This document shows positions 35,189 to 46,009 of a DNA stretch of 64,000 bases, one piece after another. The notes under the pieces were generated by a model. The model searched no databases, was not told where the DNA came from, and saw only the letters and a list, made by a program, of their open reading frames with translations. The stretch is from Punica granatum (Eukaryota > Streptophyta > Magnoliopsida > Myrtales > Lythraceae): the NCBI RefSeq assembly GCF_007655135.1, contig NC_045129.1, positions 19,504,274 through 19,568,273 on the forward strand. The letters run 5' to 3'. The stretch's first letter is position 1. Each line of letters begins with the position of its first letter. The translations under genes were made by a program, and so were the position numbers.

Positions 35189-35750
35189 CCCTTACCAAGA
35201 TGAAAGGAAGATCGACTTAAGACTCATCAATGGGAATGACATCCTAATTTTGAAAATTTACATGATGCATGCTTGCGAAAATGTAAATGCCCACGGCTTA
35301 ATTCATGATACAAGGTACATGTACATCGCTCTTGAAACAGAAAAAGATTCAAATTAGCACGCAGGCCGACTCGATGGACTATTGTCGGAGTCGAGTTGGA
35401 GGACGGCATGGAAGCATAGTACGATGCATGGTTTCGGTACTACAGGGACCGTGCTACGTAAGGATGGGGGCTCCCGACTCAAGGGTGTCAATTCCTTGAA
35501 ATCAAGCGGGGATCTTTGGGGGCCTAATCGACGGTCCAACCGTGCAACGTACCCTTACTCGGAACCCCTATTTAACCTATGCTCCTATTACCGGTCGTGG
35601 GACGCGACCCATAGGTACCTAGAAGCTAGTATGATATGCAATGCATGTGCGGGAAATAAAAGTGCGTTAAGTATATAAGCGGGAAATGCGGAAAGCGGTA
35701 AATAAGCAAGCAAACAAAGCAAGCGGGAACGAGCCCGAACCTTCTAAGTG
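35189..35750. other. 5' leader of element C
   Basis: Noncoding sequence between primer site and ORF1. It is collinear with D's leader (63170-63721) and, at its ends, with E's. On the sense strand GGTAAG (35196-35191) sits immediately before the ORF1 ATG. Confidence 0.6.
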
Positions 35751-35768
35751 TCCCCAGTGGAGTTGCCA
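35751..35768 (-). promoter_or_regulatory. primer binding site of element C, tRNA-Arg
   Basis: The minus strand reads TGGCAACTCCACTGGGGA, one mismatch from element E's site, 3 bp from the LTR edge. By my recall of plant tRNA-Arg(ACG), the E version is an 18-nt complement. Ogre elements are known to use tRNA-Arg. Confidence 0.88.
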
Positions 35769-35771
35769 AGC

Positions 35772-37761
35772 TGTGCGCACCGGAATTTGATCTCGTCGGG
35801 GCACGCATGCGCGATGCCTAAGCAAACGCGGCTTGGGAGTGTCCACCTTCCCAGGGACGCGCGACGGACGCACGTGAGAAGGAGTCGCCACTTGCCATTT
35901 TACGACCCGAGGGTCGAGGGTCGGCAAGTTACCTGGGTCTAGGGGTACGGGGTACACCTAAATGCTAAGGCAATGGTCGTATGGAACCGGAAATTCCGAA
36001 TTCGGGGGTTCTATTACGTGCGGGCCTATATCCCGCACGCCCTTTCGGTACTCTAGCTTGCTAGGCTTGCCATTTTGTTTATTTACCGGGTGAATTATAG
36101 TTGCGCTTGACTCGCTCGTTTTGACACCGTAAAATCGATGAATCGATTGAGTTGGGCCGAGGATCCGAAGGATGAGTATGCTTGAGAGTCAAGGAATTGG
36201 TTCGCTATCTTAGAGTTACAGTTCTTCGGACCGTAATGGTCGATTCCCTGCGCGAACCGAGACCATGATTATTCGAGCTTACTCGTCCCTTGATGACGAT
36301 AGACCGACTTAACCGACTCAACACTAAGACCTCTTGCTCACCGATAGGGATCCTTACAAGTATATGAATAAATACACAAATAAGATCCTCACAATGTGCA
36401 CTCGAATAATTACAGAATACAATTGAATGAATTAAATGAATCCCGATCAGTTTGCATTGGGCCAATATTCCCCTCCGGCTCACCGTATGTTTTGAATAAC
36501 CGATAAATAAATTAAGGCAACGCGGGCTTCAAGGAGCCGGGGGTCGGGTCCGATTGAACCAATGGTTTGCAGGAGAACCGATTAGTTCCCACTGTAACCG
36601 TTGGACCGATCGAGCTCCCGGGTGATATCTAAACACGTTTCACACATCCAATCCAAATCGCCTTCCACCTAGGCCATATTTGGAGTATGATGGTGACTCG
36701 AGGCTAGATCCCATTCCGCACTCGGGTTGCACGCGCTCGGTGAATTGAGAGGCGTTAGACCTCGTGTTCGGTGATTTGGGGCGTTGGACCCCGTGCAACA
36801 CGTAACCTATGGGTTCGGGCCCGAACCGCAATAAATCATCAAGAGCAAGAATAAAATAGAAGAAAACTGATATAACTAACACAATACAGAAAGCAACTGA
36901 CAATAACTGACAAGTGTCAGTGAATACAAACGAATTGGGTATTAGGCCGACTGTACGTGATTTAATCAGTTATTATCCGTGGTTGATTGGCAAACAATGC
37001 ATCTAACCGAGGCAAACATAGAGGGCGGGCTAGGATAAGGTTCTAAGCCAATTACATGTGTGTGTTTGTTTTATGACTTTTATGTAGTTAAATGTCACTG
37101 CGGTTTCACCGATTTAACCAAACTCGTCTTTTGACTTTAGATTGGGATCTATTATCCCACCTATCCATTGTCTAGGGTTCGATTAAGTCGAATGTACGAT
37201 TAATCCGGTTGTTCGTGTTTTGTAATTGAAGTGAAATGCTCCCCACCGAATCCATGATAGGAAGATAGGAACACCGAAAATGGACGGAATGGGCTATACG
37301 AATGAGACTCGTACTCGGATGGGTTGCCCCTTTCAGTCCATAGATCGAGGCGTTTCCGGCTCCCTAGCGCCTAGGGTATCGGTGAGTCACGGAATGGCAA
37401 TTATGCCCTTGGAATAAAATTGTGGTGTTTGTATGCAAATTGGAGATCACGTCGCACAAAGGAGTCTAAGGAGGACTCGCGCATCTCGACTCGAGCCGTC
37501 CCAAATCGGGCCCGGACTCGAGTCATGGTACGCGAGTACTCATTAGACATCAATTCCACTCGTGTTACGTATCTCGGTATTTTGAAATTGTGAGATTTTT
37601 AATGAAAAAGGGCATTTTCACCGTTCCGTAAATCATCGATGCGTTTACAAATGGAGGATTGATTCACCCAATTGTTTAGTCCAAATGATTTAATTATCCA
37701 AATAATACGTCCCGTTCATCCCGTTTGTGACATTATTCGATGGTAGTGATCTCATATTATA
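35772..37761 (-). repeat. 5' LTR of element C, first part
   Basis: It starts TGTGCGCACCGG. It is collinear with 20705-22674 and is interrupted at 37761/37762 by element E. It contains the hairpin CGTGCGGG...CCCGCACG at 36017-36039. There is no gene. Confidence 0.95.
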
Positions 37762-40700
37762 GGTCAGCACCCCATTTTGGCTCACCATTCCAAACAACGA
37801 TATTAGCAATGATCCAAGCCACGACTTGAGCAGAACACAGAAAACGGCTCGGCAGAGCGAGAAATCACTATTCATCCTCAAGTTGGCAAAATTGAGCAAA
37901 TGGCCCATGGACATGACAGAAGGACTCTACGGGTCACCAAAAGGCAACAGAGCGACCAGAGAGCTCAACAATGTCCAAAACCGGCATTTTCAGTGTATTA
38001 CACGGACGGTACTATTTTCCGATAGTTCGCTCGGTCGTCGGAAGATAGTAAATATTGGACTCCAAAAATCCACATCAGTGCCAAAAGGATGGAAAATGTC
38101 TTCAAAGGCATTTTGCAAATCATCTGCTCTATACAGAATAATTTTCTGTATACAGACAACTTTTCAGTGGAAGTCCAAAAATGCCGGTTTCCTGGAGAAA
38201 AGTTAATGCCAAATATCAGACGCGGCCATGCCCCATCAGCACACAGAGCATGAACAATGCTTCAGATTGTCTCTTGGAAGTCACACAGATACCTCAAATG
38301 ACTTCCGAACGGCAAAACAAGCATACCCCTCTTCAGAAGAGCATAGCCGGAGAATGGTCTGATGGAATTACGGCAAATGAAGTTCATACCGCATTGCCCA
38401 GAAAACTCTAGCAGACATTCACAATGGGGCAAAACAGACGGCAAAACCCTTCACAGTTTCCCGAGTAACCTCCGAGGAGCGGAAATGGCCATTTTCAGCG
38501 GAAATCCATGTCCGGAGGTCCTCTTTGGGGAAACTTGACGCCGAATGCTTACGTTACACAATGCTAGCCTTCTCAAGGCTCAATGTGGAATCGTTGGAAT
38601 AAATCACACAACTCATCTAGACCTCCCAAACAGCGCTTTAGAGGTCTCAGATAAACTCTTCAAGTCCTTGGAGGTCTGATCTTGACAAACAGAGATTACA
38701 GTAATCTCCGGAGTGCCCAAGCAACTCAGAAGTCATCCTGAGAAATCCAGTTTCGGCCTCCTAGGACGTCTCCGGCCCCACGTTAGTATTACCGGCTTAA
38801 GGGATGATTGTTCACGTTGACTGACAATTGATGTCAAAATGACCAACGTGAGATGCAGACACAAGATATGCTGTCAGAAACGGACAACTTCGCTCTGGTC
38901 ATCTGCAATGAGCAAAACCGGCTTCCGAGCCTCATATGCTTCCGGGGCATTTCTCAATGGAAAATGTCAATCTCGGGCTCATTAACTCCGTTTTCACGCG
39001 TATACCGACAATTCGACGTTCAATTCGAACCACGAACTTCGAATACGCGACCAATCGAGACTCGAGTCTTTTCCCGGTTTCTCCTCACAAGCCGTGGGAC
39101 CCACGGGCTGCCCAAGGGCAACTGCCCTTTGCCCCAAAGTTTTCGGCCTTTTCCCCTTTCTCTCTTGCCCTCACCTAGCCCAAAATATCTTTGGTCTTTC
39201 TAGTCAACACTCAAACCATTAACTACACCTCCATTAATGCTTATTGGCTCTTCCTCATCAAGATACATGGAGGACATTCATCCTCATCTTCATTAGGGCA
39301 ACCGACTTTTGCTAATGAGGCCCTTAATGGTGCTTTGTTTTGCTTAATTGCTCATTAGCTTCACATATATATTGCCTACTTGTCATTCAGCTAATCACTC
39401 ATGAAGCACACATGATCTTGCTAGTTTCTCCCTCTAGAAAATGCTCTCAACTTCTTAGGAACCAGCAGCAAGCTAAGAACTTCATGAAAACCAAGAACCA
39501 AGCCAAATATCTTTGGAGTTTAGGTCGGGATCCATAGCGGGCACTATTCCGACTTATATCCAAAATTCTTCAAACTTCATAGACGACATGTTTCGGACCC
39601 AAGGATTCCATTTCTGAACCCAGTTTTTTAGTTTGGAGTCGTTTGCTCATCGTTTTGGTCGTTTCGGGTGAAGTTGGAGCTCTCGGGTGAACAGTGACGC
39701 GTCACCAGCGTCACCAGCGTCCGTCACCGAGCGTCACCGAGCGCAACCCGCGTCCGTCACCGAGCGTCACCGAGCGCAACCCGCGTCCGTCACCGAGCGT
39801 CAACGAGCGCAACCTGCGTCCGTCACCGAGCGTCACCGAGCGCAACCCGCGAGCGTCACCAGCGTCTGTCACCGAGCGCAACCCGCGTCTGTTACCGAGC
39901 ACCCCAGCGTCCGTCACCAGCGTCACCGAGCGTCACTGAGCGCCACCCACGTCCGTCACCAACGTCCGTCACCAGCGCCACCAGCGCTCGTCACCCAGCG
40001 CCACCAGCGCTCGTCACCCAGCGCGTCCGTGCCCGTCACTAGCGCGCCCGTGCTCGTCACCAGCGCGCCCGTGCCCGTCCACCCACGCCCGTCACCAGCG
40101 CCATCAGCGCTCGTCACCGGCGCGTCCGCGCCCGTCACCACCGCGCCCGTGCACGTCCACCCTTGCACCCGAATATCCTTTTAAGGGTTCTACCGAGTCA
40201 CCCGACTCTCAAACACTTCCCCGACTCTTTCCTCGTATTCCGAGGCTAGGTAAAACATTTTCGACTTAGAGGAGTTAGGGCTTTTTATATTTTTGCATGG
40301 CTATGGAGTATTATGGTGTTTCATGCATGTTTCACTTGCAAGATTTAATTTTCATGCAATTTTATGTCATATTATGCATGTGCACTATCTTATGACTTGC
40401 TACCATGTCGGAAAAGGGCTTGGATCATTGTAAAGAAGACTATCCCGACCCGATTATGGCAAATTAATTCTCGGCCAACTCTCTAAATGAGAGGGTCGAG
40501 ACTTAAATTGCTCTTTACGGGTTAAGATCGATCTCCTTAGCCTATTCAAGTTAGTTTCCGAGTTTGTTTTATCATTATTGCATGCATGAAGCCGGTGTTA
40601 TTTTATCCTTTCCTTAATTAACACGTTTGTGAATGTTTGTATGTTTAAATGAGCTAAACAAATCGTGATAACGCCGGCTTTTGTTAAAAAGGAGTGTTAT

Positions 40701-42962
40701 TTATCACGGTTGATGTTTGAGCATGCGAAAAAATGATTAAACCACGATTAGGAAATCATTTGTGACTCGGATAGAGCCATGAGAACCTTCGGCCACCTTT
40801 CATAAGATGAAGCCGAGGGCTTCTTGGCCTTCCTTGGGTCAAGAATGAGTTCCTTATCTCAAGTTTAATTCGTTTATCGGATGGTGTGAATTTTTACTTC
40901 AATGTCTTTACGATTCCTATGTTAAAGTATCGTGTAAAGACTCTTTTAAAATTAACGTACATGGATTCATGTATCGAGGATTCATTTAGATCCATTCGGT
41001 TATAAGGATATTGTCGGTTATTCAACTGAATTATCCTTGATCGTTATGGATTCATTTTGGTCGTCGAATCACGAATCGTTTTCCTAATTAATGCATTCGG
41101 CTATAACCCTTAAGCATTAATTCCACAAACGGGTTAATCGGGACGCTCACATGATTAAACCCACTTCACACTGATAAAGTTTACCCGAATTGGACATTAA
41201 CTGATAACTCGCGTCGACGAGTCGTCAAAGGACGTTGGTGCCCTTTTCAAACTTATCAATTTCAAAACCCGAAACGCGCGGTCCGATGTAGCATGGACGT
41301 CTAAAAAGAGCTTCTGTGTCTCAACTTGAGTTTTTACCTGATTCCAGGTAGCTTAGGTCACGATACAAAAGATCTTTCTAGATCACTTCCGGGCGGATTG
41401 ACCGGTTCCTTGGCTTTTCCGGGGTTCTTGCATAACCCTGGATGATCCAGGGATTTGGTTGACACCGGCTACAGGCCGAGGTGGCCCGCACTGCGATGTT
41501 TTCCCCTTTTCTGAAACAATTTTCAAATAAAGGGCAAAATCGTCTTTTCACAATTCAGCGACACCCTTAGGGTTAGCATGACAGAAACACTACAGTACGG
41601 GATAAGAATGGGCTACCTGTTCAGGTGCAGGTTCATCTGTATAGCCTTTTTCTTATCTAACTGATGAGTTTCTATTATCCTAACATAGACTCGGGTAACT
41701 AGAACGGTTATCTCTGTCAGAAAACATGCGAAATGCCGATTAACCTTTCACTCGACCTAACCAAACACTAGATAATGGTTAGGAGGAATTCTAGATTCCA
41801 AATCTAGAGTCAAAACACGAGTTTGGTTAATTCAGTGGTGATTCAGTGTCATAATACAGAACAATTGTAAAAGCAATCCACACACCTGAGATTTGACTCT
41901 CTTTGTCAAGTTCTCAAAACAAAGCCGAATGCTAAAACGTTGGCACATGTTTGATTGTTTAGCATATGGCATTTGCTTGCAAAAACACCCCTGGGTTAAT
42001 AATCTATCAATTCACGTAAACACGACAACAACAAACACTTTGTCTGTTATTAACATGTTGCGTGTTATTTTTCCGCACCTGTTTGCCATGCGGGTCGAGC
42101 CTGATCCCTAGGCCGAATAATATTAGGGTTCAACGCCCTAATCATCGAGCACAGGGTCCAACACCCTAATCAACACTCACAGGGTCCAACGCCCTATTCA
42201 GCGAGAGCGTCCATTGAATTTCAGTTCTTCGGTCTTTTCCCTAAACTCACGGTGAGTTAGAGTGGAATAATAACCGAACGCAAAACGACTGGAATTCGAC
42301 CCTTTTGTAATTTGTATTTATTGTTTTGAGAGCATTGTAAGGATTCTATTTGATGCATTTATTCTGTAAGAATTCCAGTCGGTGAGCGAACGGTCCGAGA
42401 GTCGAATTAATCAAATCGGTCTAATGCTTGCCCAGACACAAGTAAATCCAAGATCTCGCGGTTCTGGTTCACGCAGGGATTCAACCTCCATGGTTCGATG
42501 AACTGTAACGCAAGATTGTGAACCAATTCCCTGACATATAGATTTACTTCTCTCCCGGCTTCTCAACCGACATCGTTTGGTTCATCGAATCTCCGGTGTC
42601 AAAACGTGCGAGCCGAGTGCAGCTTAATTCACGCGGTAAATAAAAAAACATGCAAGCCTAGCAAACCAGAGTACCGAAAGGGCGTGCGGGATATAGGCCC
42701 GCACGTAACATGAACCCCCGAACACGGACTTTCCGGTTCCGCACAGACCAATGCCTTAACAACAAACTAGGTGTTCCATACTCCTAGACCCGGGTAACTT
42801 ATCCGCCCTCGACTGTCGGGTCGTAAAATGATAAGTGGCGACTCCTTCTCTCACGCGTGTTCGACGTGCGTCCCCACGGGAAGGTGGACGTTCCTACCAA
42901 GCCGCGCGATCCAAAAGCGCGCAATGCGGGCCCCGACGAGAGTCCACATTCGGGTCCGTACA
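37762..42962 (+). repeat. 5' LTR of element E
   Basis: It corresponds to 54359-59553. The expected TG start reads GG here (37762-37763), then TCAGCACCCCATTTTGG; the end is GGGTCCGTACA. It contains a GC-rich minisatellite (39695-40165) and the hairpin CGTGCGGG...CCCGCACG at 42683-42705. There is no supported gene; the 166-codon frame at 39687-40184 is repeat-driven. Confidence 0.95.
39695..40165. repeat. GC-rich minisatellite in E's 5' LTR
   Basis: Its core is a 33-bp unit (CGCAACCCGCGTCCGTCACC then GAGCGTCACCGAG), followed by degenerate CACCAGCGC/CGTCACC words. It is very CpG-rich against an AT-richer LTR. The copy at 56292-56752 in the other LTR differs by small indels. Confidence 0.92.
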
Positions 42963-42965
42963 GCT

Positions 42966-42983
42966 TGGCGACTCCACTGGGGA
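42966..42983 (+). promoter_or_regulatory. primer binding site of element E, tRNA-Arg
   Basis: It reads TGGCGACTCCACTGGGGA and starts 3 bp after the LTR end. It matches, from memory, the 3' end plus CCA of plant tRNA-Arg(ACG). Confidence 0.92.
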
Positions 42984-43573
42984 CATACTTAGTGGGTTCA
43001 GGCTCGATTCGTTTGCTTGCTTGCATGTTCATTTACCGCTTCCTGCAATTTTCTGCTTATCTACTTTATGCACCTTTACTTTCTGCACTTGCATTGCATC
43101 ATTCTAGTGGATTTAGGTACCTCGCCTGAAATCCCACGGGCGCCGATTTAGGAAGCTAGGTTAGTCAGAGGTTCCGAGTAAGGGAACGGATCGAGTCGGC
43201 TCCGCCACCGAATCGGCCCCCAAAGATCCTCGCTCGATTTCAAGGAATTGACGCCCTTGAATCGAGAGCCCCCATCCCTAGTTAGTGGTTTTCCCAGTAG
43301 AACACTGAAACCATGCATAAACAGGGACCGTCATGCTGGACCAAAAATAACCTTCACGCCGCCAACCGACCCAAAAGTTGAGTCTTTGAGTCGGCTCGTA
43401 GTTTTTCTTTTAGGCGAGCCTTTGTTGTTTTCACTAAAGGAGTGTTGTATAATGTAAAGAACTTGTGCTATAATTTATTTTCTGCACCTGCATGCATATT
43501 TTCAAAACAAACTAGGACATTGCATCAGTTTGTTTATAAACATTAAACCAATATCTTTTCCATTTAGGTAAGA
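42984..43573. other. 5' leader of element E
   Basis: Noncoding. It ends with GGTAAG (43567-43572) immediately before the ORF1 ATG, a strong donor-like motif shared with C and D. Confidence 0.6.
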
Positions 43574-45070
43574 ATGGATCGCCCGCGTCCCTGTCCTAGG
43601 CTGGATGTCATCATCACACCGTCTGCGGACATTACTCGCCTTTGGAACATATTCCGCCCAGTAGACCGTGCATTCCTCCGGCTCTTCATAGGAGACCTAC
43701 CATTACTCGCCGATTCTCCCGTTGATTGGACCCTACTCAGAACTGCCATTAGTTTTTGGGACACTCAGCGAGCCGTTTTCAGCTTTCATGGGACAGAGTT
43801 AGCCCCTACAGTAGAAGAATATGCGACACTTCTTCAGCTGTCTACACCGATTCACGACATCGTGGTGCCTAACCAGTTTGCCACGATACAGAACAGACTA
43901 GCCATCCTTTTAGGTCTCCGCAACGAAGAAGTTCATTGCGAGCTGCAGTATGGAGGGGAGCACAGCATTAGGACCACATGGCTCATAGATTTCATACAGA
44001 CCCGTGCTCTGAATGCCACGGGACAGTCTTATCAGCGGGACGCTTGTCACGGGTTTCTTTTGCTCATCTTCGGGACTATGCTATTCCCGTACTCATCGAA
44101 CCTCACAGACGGGGCACTTGCTCAGGTCATCCTCCAAGTGGTAGGAGGCCATAGTTATGTGGAAGCCGTTTTGGCTGAGACCATTCGGTCTCTTGACTAT
44201 GTACGAGAGAATCGACGGGGCAGGATGAGAGGATCTCCACATCTGCTTCAGATTTGGCTTCTAGCACACATTAGACCGTTCGGCTTATCCCATCCTTTTT
44301 CATGTATCACCGACGAGCGATCACTCATCGCTCGTTTACTTCATGTGTTTCGACCCTCCGACCGTAACTACACCGACTGGATGCAGTTTATGGAAGAACT
44401 CACCCCAGCACAGTTTTTATGGACTACACGTTGGAATCCTGGCGGTCCCATGATCATGGGATGTCCTTCGATTATAGGACATCCCTTAATCAGTCATTTA
44501 GGGAGCACACTTATCTTTCCATCCCGAGTCATCAGACAACTCGGTGGGCTACAAGATATTCCTATAGAAGCAGATTGCACTTCACACCGCTTCAGGTGGG
44601 CAAACACCACAATTTCACTCCCGGATAGGATTCTACGGGTTAGAGAGGTCCGACGCTTATGGAGCACGCGCATCGTCCAGCAACTGTACTTCCCAGAACA
44701 TCCCACTGACGAGGAGCGAGCTTTCGCAGCTACAGCAGCATATGTGATGCAGTTCCATCCATATGGATTCGCACCTGTTCGTCGGCTACGTATGCCACAG
44801 ATGATGCCGACATCGCACGCAAACCTTTCAGATGCAGAGAGCTTAGTCCAAGGAGTCGTGCGCACAGAGCTGCAGGTTATTAGGGCAGAACGAGATCGTC
44901 TTCGCTGTGAGCTAGTGGATATTTGTGCAGAACTCACCGATCACAGAGAGCTTCAGAGCGAGTTGGTTCAAACTCGTGCACGCGTGGCCGGCCAAGACAG
45001 GGAGATAGCGCATTTGAACGCTACGCTGGATCGAGCGCAGGCAAGAGCGCGCAGGATCTCCCACCCTTGA
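43574..45070 (+). CDS. ORF1 protein of element E
   Basis: A 498-aa intact frame upstream of gag on the same strand, as in Ogre elements. Its role is not established. The N-terminal ~350 residues look like the plant-mobile-domain-like family carried by such elements (DUF7745-type by memory), with the hallmark GTELAPTVEEYATLL near 75-90. Residues from about 412 to the end are rich in Glu, Arg, Leu and Gln in heptads and should form a coiled coil, a likely oligomerisation or Gag-contact surface. The homologue in C (496 aa) shares both parts, but they differ at many residues. The start ATG follows GGTAAG directly. No frameshift is present, unlike the rest of E's coding region. Confidence 0.9.
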   Translation: MDRPRPCPRLDVIITPSADITRLWNIFRPVDRAFLRLFIGDLPLLADSPVDWTLLRTAISFWDTQRAVFSFHGTELAPTVEEYATLLQLSTPIHDIVVPNQFATIQNRLAILLGLRNEEVHCELQYGGEHSIRTTWLIDFIQTRALNATGQSYQRDACHGFLLLIFGTMLFPYSSNLTDGALAQVILQVVGGHSYVEAVLAETIRSLDYVRENRRGRMRGSPHLLQIWLLAHIRPFGLSHPFSCITDERSLIARLLHVFRPSDRNYTDWMQFMEELTPAQFLWTTRWNPGGPMIMGCPSIIGHPLISHLGSTLIFPSRVIRQLGGLQDIPIEADCTSHRFRWANTTISLPDRILRVREVRRLWSTRIVQQLYFPEHPTDEERAFAATAAYVMQFHPYGFAPVRRLRMPQMMPTSHANLSDAESLVQGVVRTELQVIRAERDRLRCELVDICAELTDHRELQSELVQTRARVAGQDREIAHLNATLDRAQARARRISHP

Positions 45071-45337
45071 GCTAAGTTGCTGAGCGTTTTTGCCTGTACA
45101 GAACCCGCGTAGTGCTCACTCAGCTACGGGTCGTAACAGTTGGCGGTTTAATGTTTATGTTTCCTTTTGAACAGACTGCCTTTGTAAATTATGAAACGTG
45201 AATCAAGCTGATGTAATGGCATTAGTGTTTTTTAAACTCATACATCTCACGCATTTATATATTGTCATTTACATCTCGAAGATGGTTAACACACAACAAT
45301 TGCACTTATACACTTACACATATATAGGTACTAACAA
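45071..45337. other. ORF1-gag spacer of element E
   Basis: 267 bp with no gene. TTATACACTTACACATATATAG, followed by G (AG at 45326-45327), resembles a splice acceptor and matches the spacer of C. TACTAAC occurs at 45329-45335. In-frame TAA at 45332-45334 closes the gag frame upstream. Confidence 0.5.
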
Positions 45338-46009
45338 CTGGCGTCGCATCGATACCCTACTCGGGCACGCGGAAGAATGGCCGAAGAGCAACAACCTGTT
45401 ATCTCGGAGCAAGACGCGCCACCGATGCCTGCACAGTCCATTCCGGAAAACACACGCATGATATCATCCCCAGCATCTACAGCGTATTCCGGTGCTATTC
45501 CAACGCATTTCCCTTCTCCTGCACAGGCGTCATCCAATGTTGTCGATCCCGTGCGTTTTGCTGCACTTGAAGGGATCGTTAATCAATTGGCTGCCAACAT
45601 GAACACCAATATGACAGAGCTCATGGCTATGCTTCGGGATCAAAACCGAGCTTCCTCGAGCCACACTCCGCCTCCTGAACGCAGGACAACTGTTCATCGG
45701 AATCCGATCGACCCTCCTATTTATGTGACTGATAGCGAAGATATGTCTTTTCCAGCAATGACATATGTGCCGACAATCAGCCCAGTCAGTGATCCTATGC
45801 CACCACCACCGGCTCCTACATCAGTGCCATTTCCACCCGCGGCATTCCTATCAACAGAGCCCGCAATGATCACTTTGCCGCCGCTCACCATGCCTACTCA
45901 ATCTCCAATTTACACCGTTCCACACCGACGGTTCCTCCAGTCGCGATCACACAAGTCCCTGCTCCCACTACGGAACCTTTTTCCTTCCAAGCTCCACAAA
46001 CCCAAATGA
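45338..46009 (+). CDS. gag: Gag of element E, N-terminal part before a frameshift
   Basis: The first ATG is at 45377 (210 aa to the stop at 46009). The extension from a CTG at 45338 is included because it is conserved with C (see findings). The region is Pro-rich and low in complexity, as in C's Gag N-terminus, with the conserved LEGIVNQLAANMNTNMTELM segment. Relative to C's uninterrupted gag, the reading frame is lost near 45921-45927 by what looks like one missing base. The natural continuation lies in frame 1 and includes 46006-48717. Confidence 0.85.
   Translation: MASHRYPTRARGRMAEEQQPVISEQDAPPMPAQSIPENTRMISSPASTAYSGAIPTHFPSPAQASSNVVDPVRFAALEGIVNQLAANMNTNMTELMAMLRDQNRASSSHTPPPERRTTVHRNPIDPPIYVTDSEDMSFPAMTYVPTISPVSDPMPPPPAPTSVPFPPAAFLSTEPAMITLPPLTMPTQSPIYTVPHRRFLQSRSHKSLLPLRNLFPSKLHKPK

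Noticed and set aside
8263..37761. Tandem array of LTR elements formed by unequal recombination through shared LTRs
   Set aside because: GTACA on both sides of C and the in-phase array around F are explained more simply by nested insertion.
39687..40184. 166-codon frame in E's LTR (copy at 56284-56775)
   Set aside because: It is a translation of the 33-bp minisatellite inside an LTR; the two LTR copies have indels there that change the second half.
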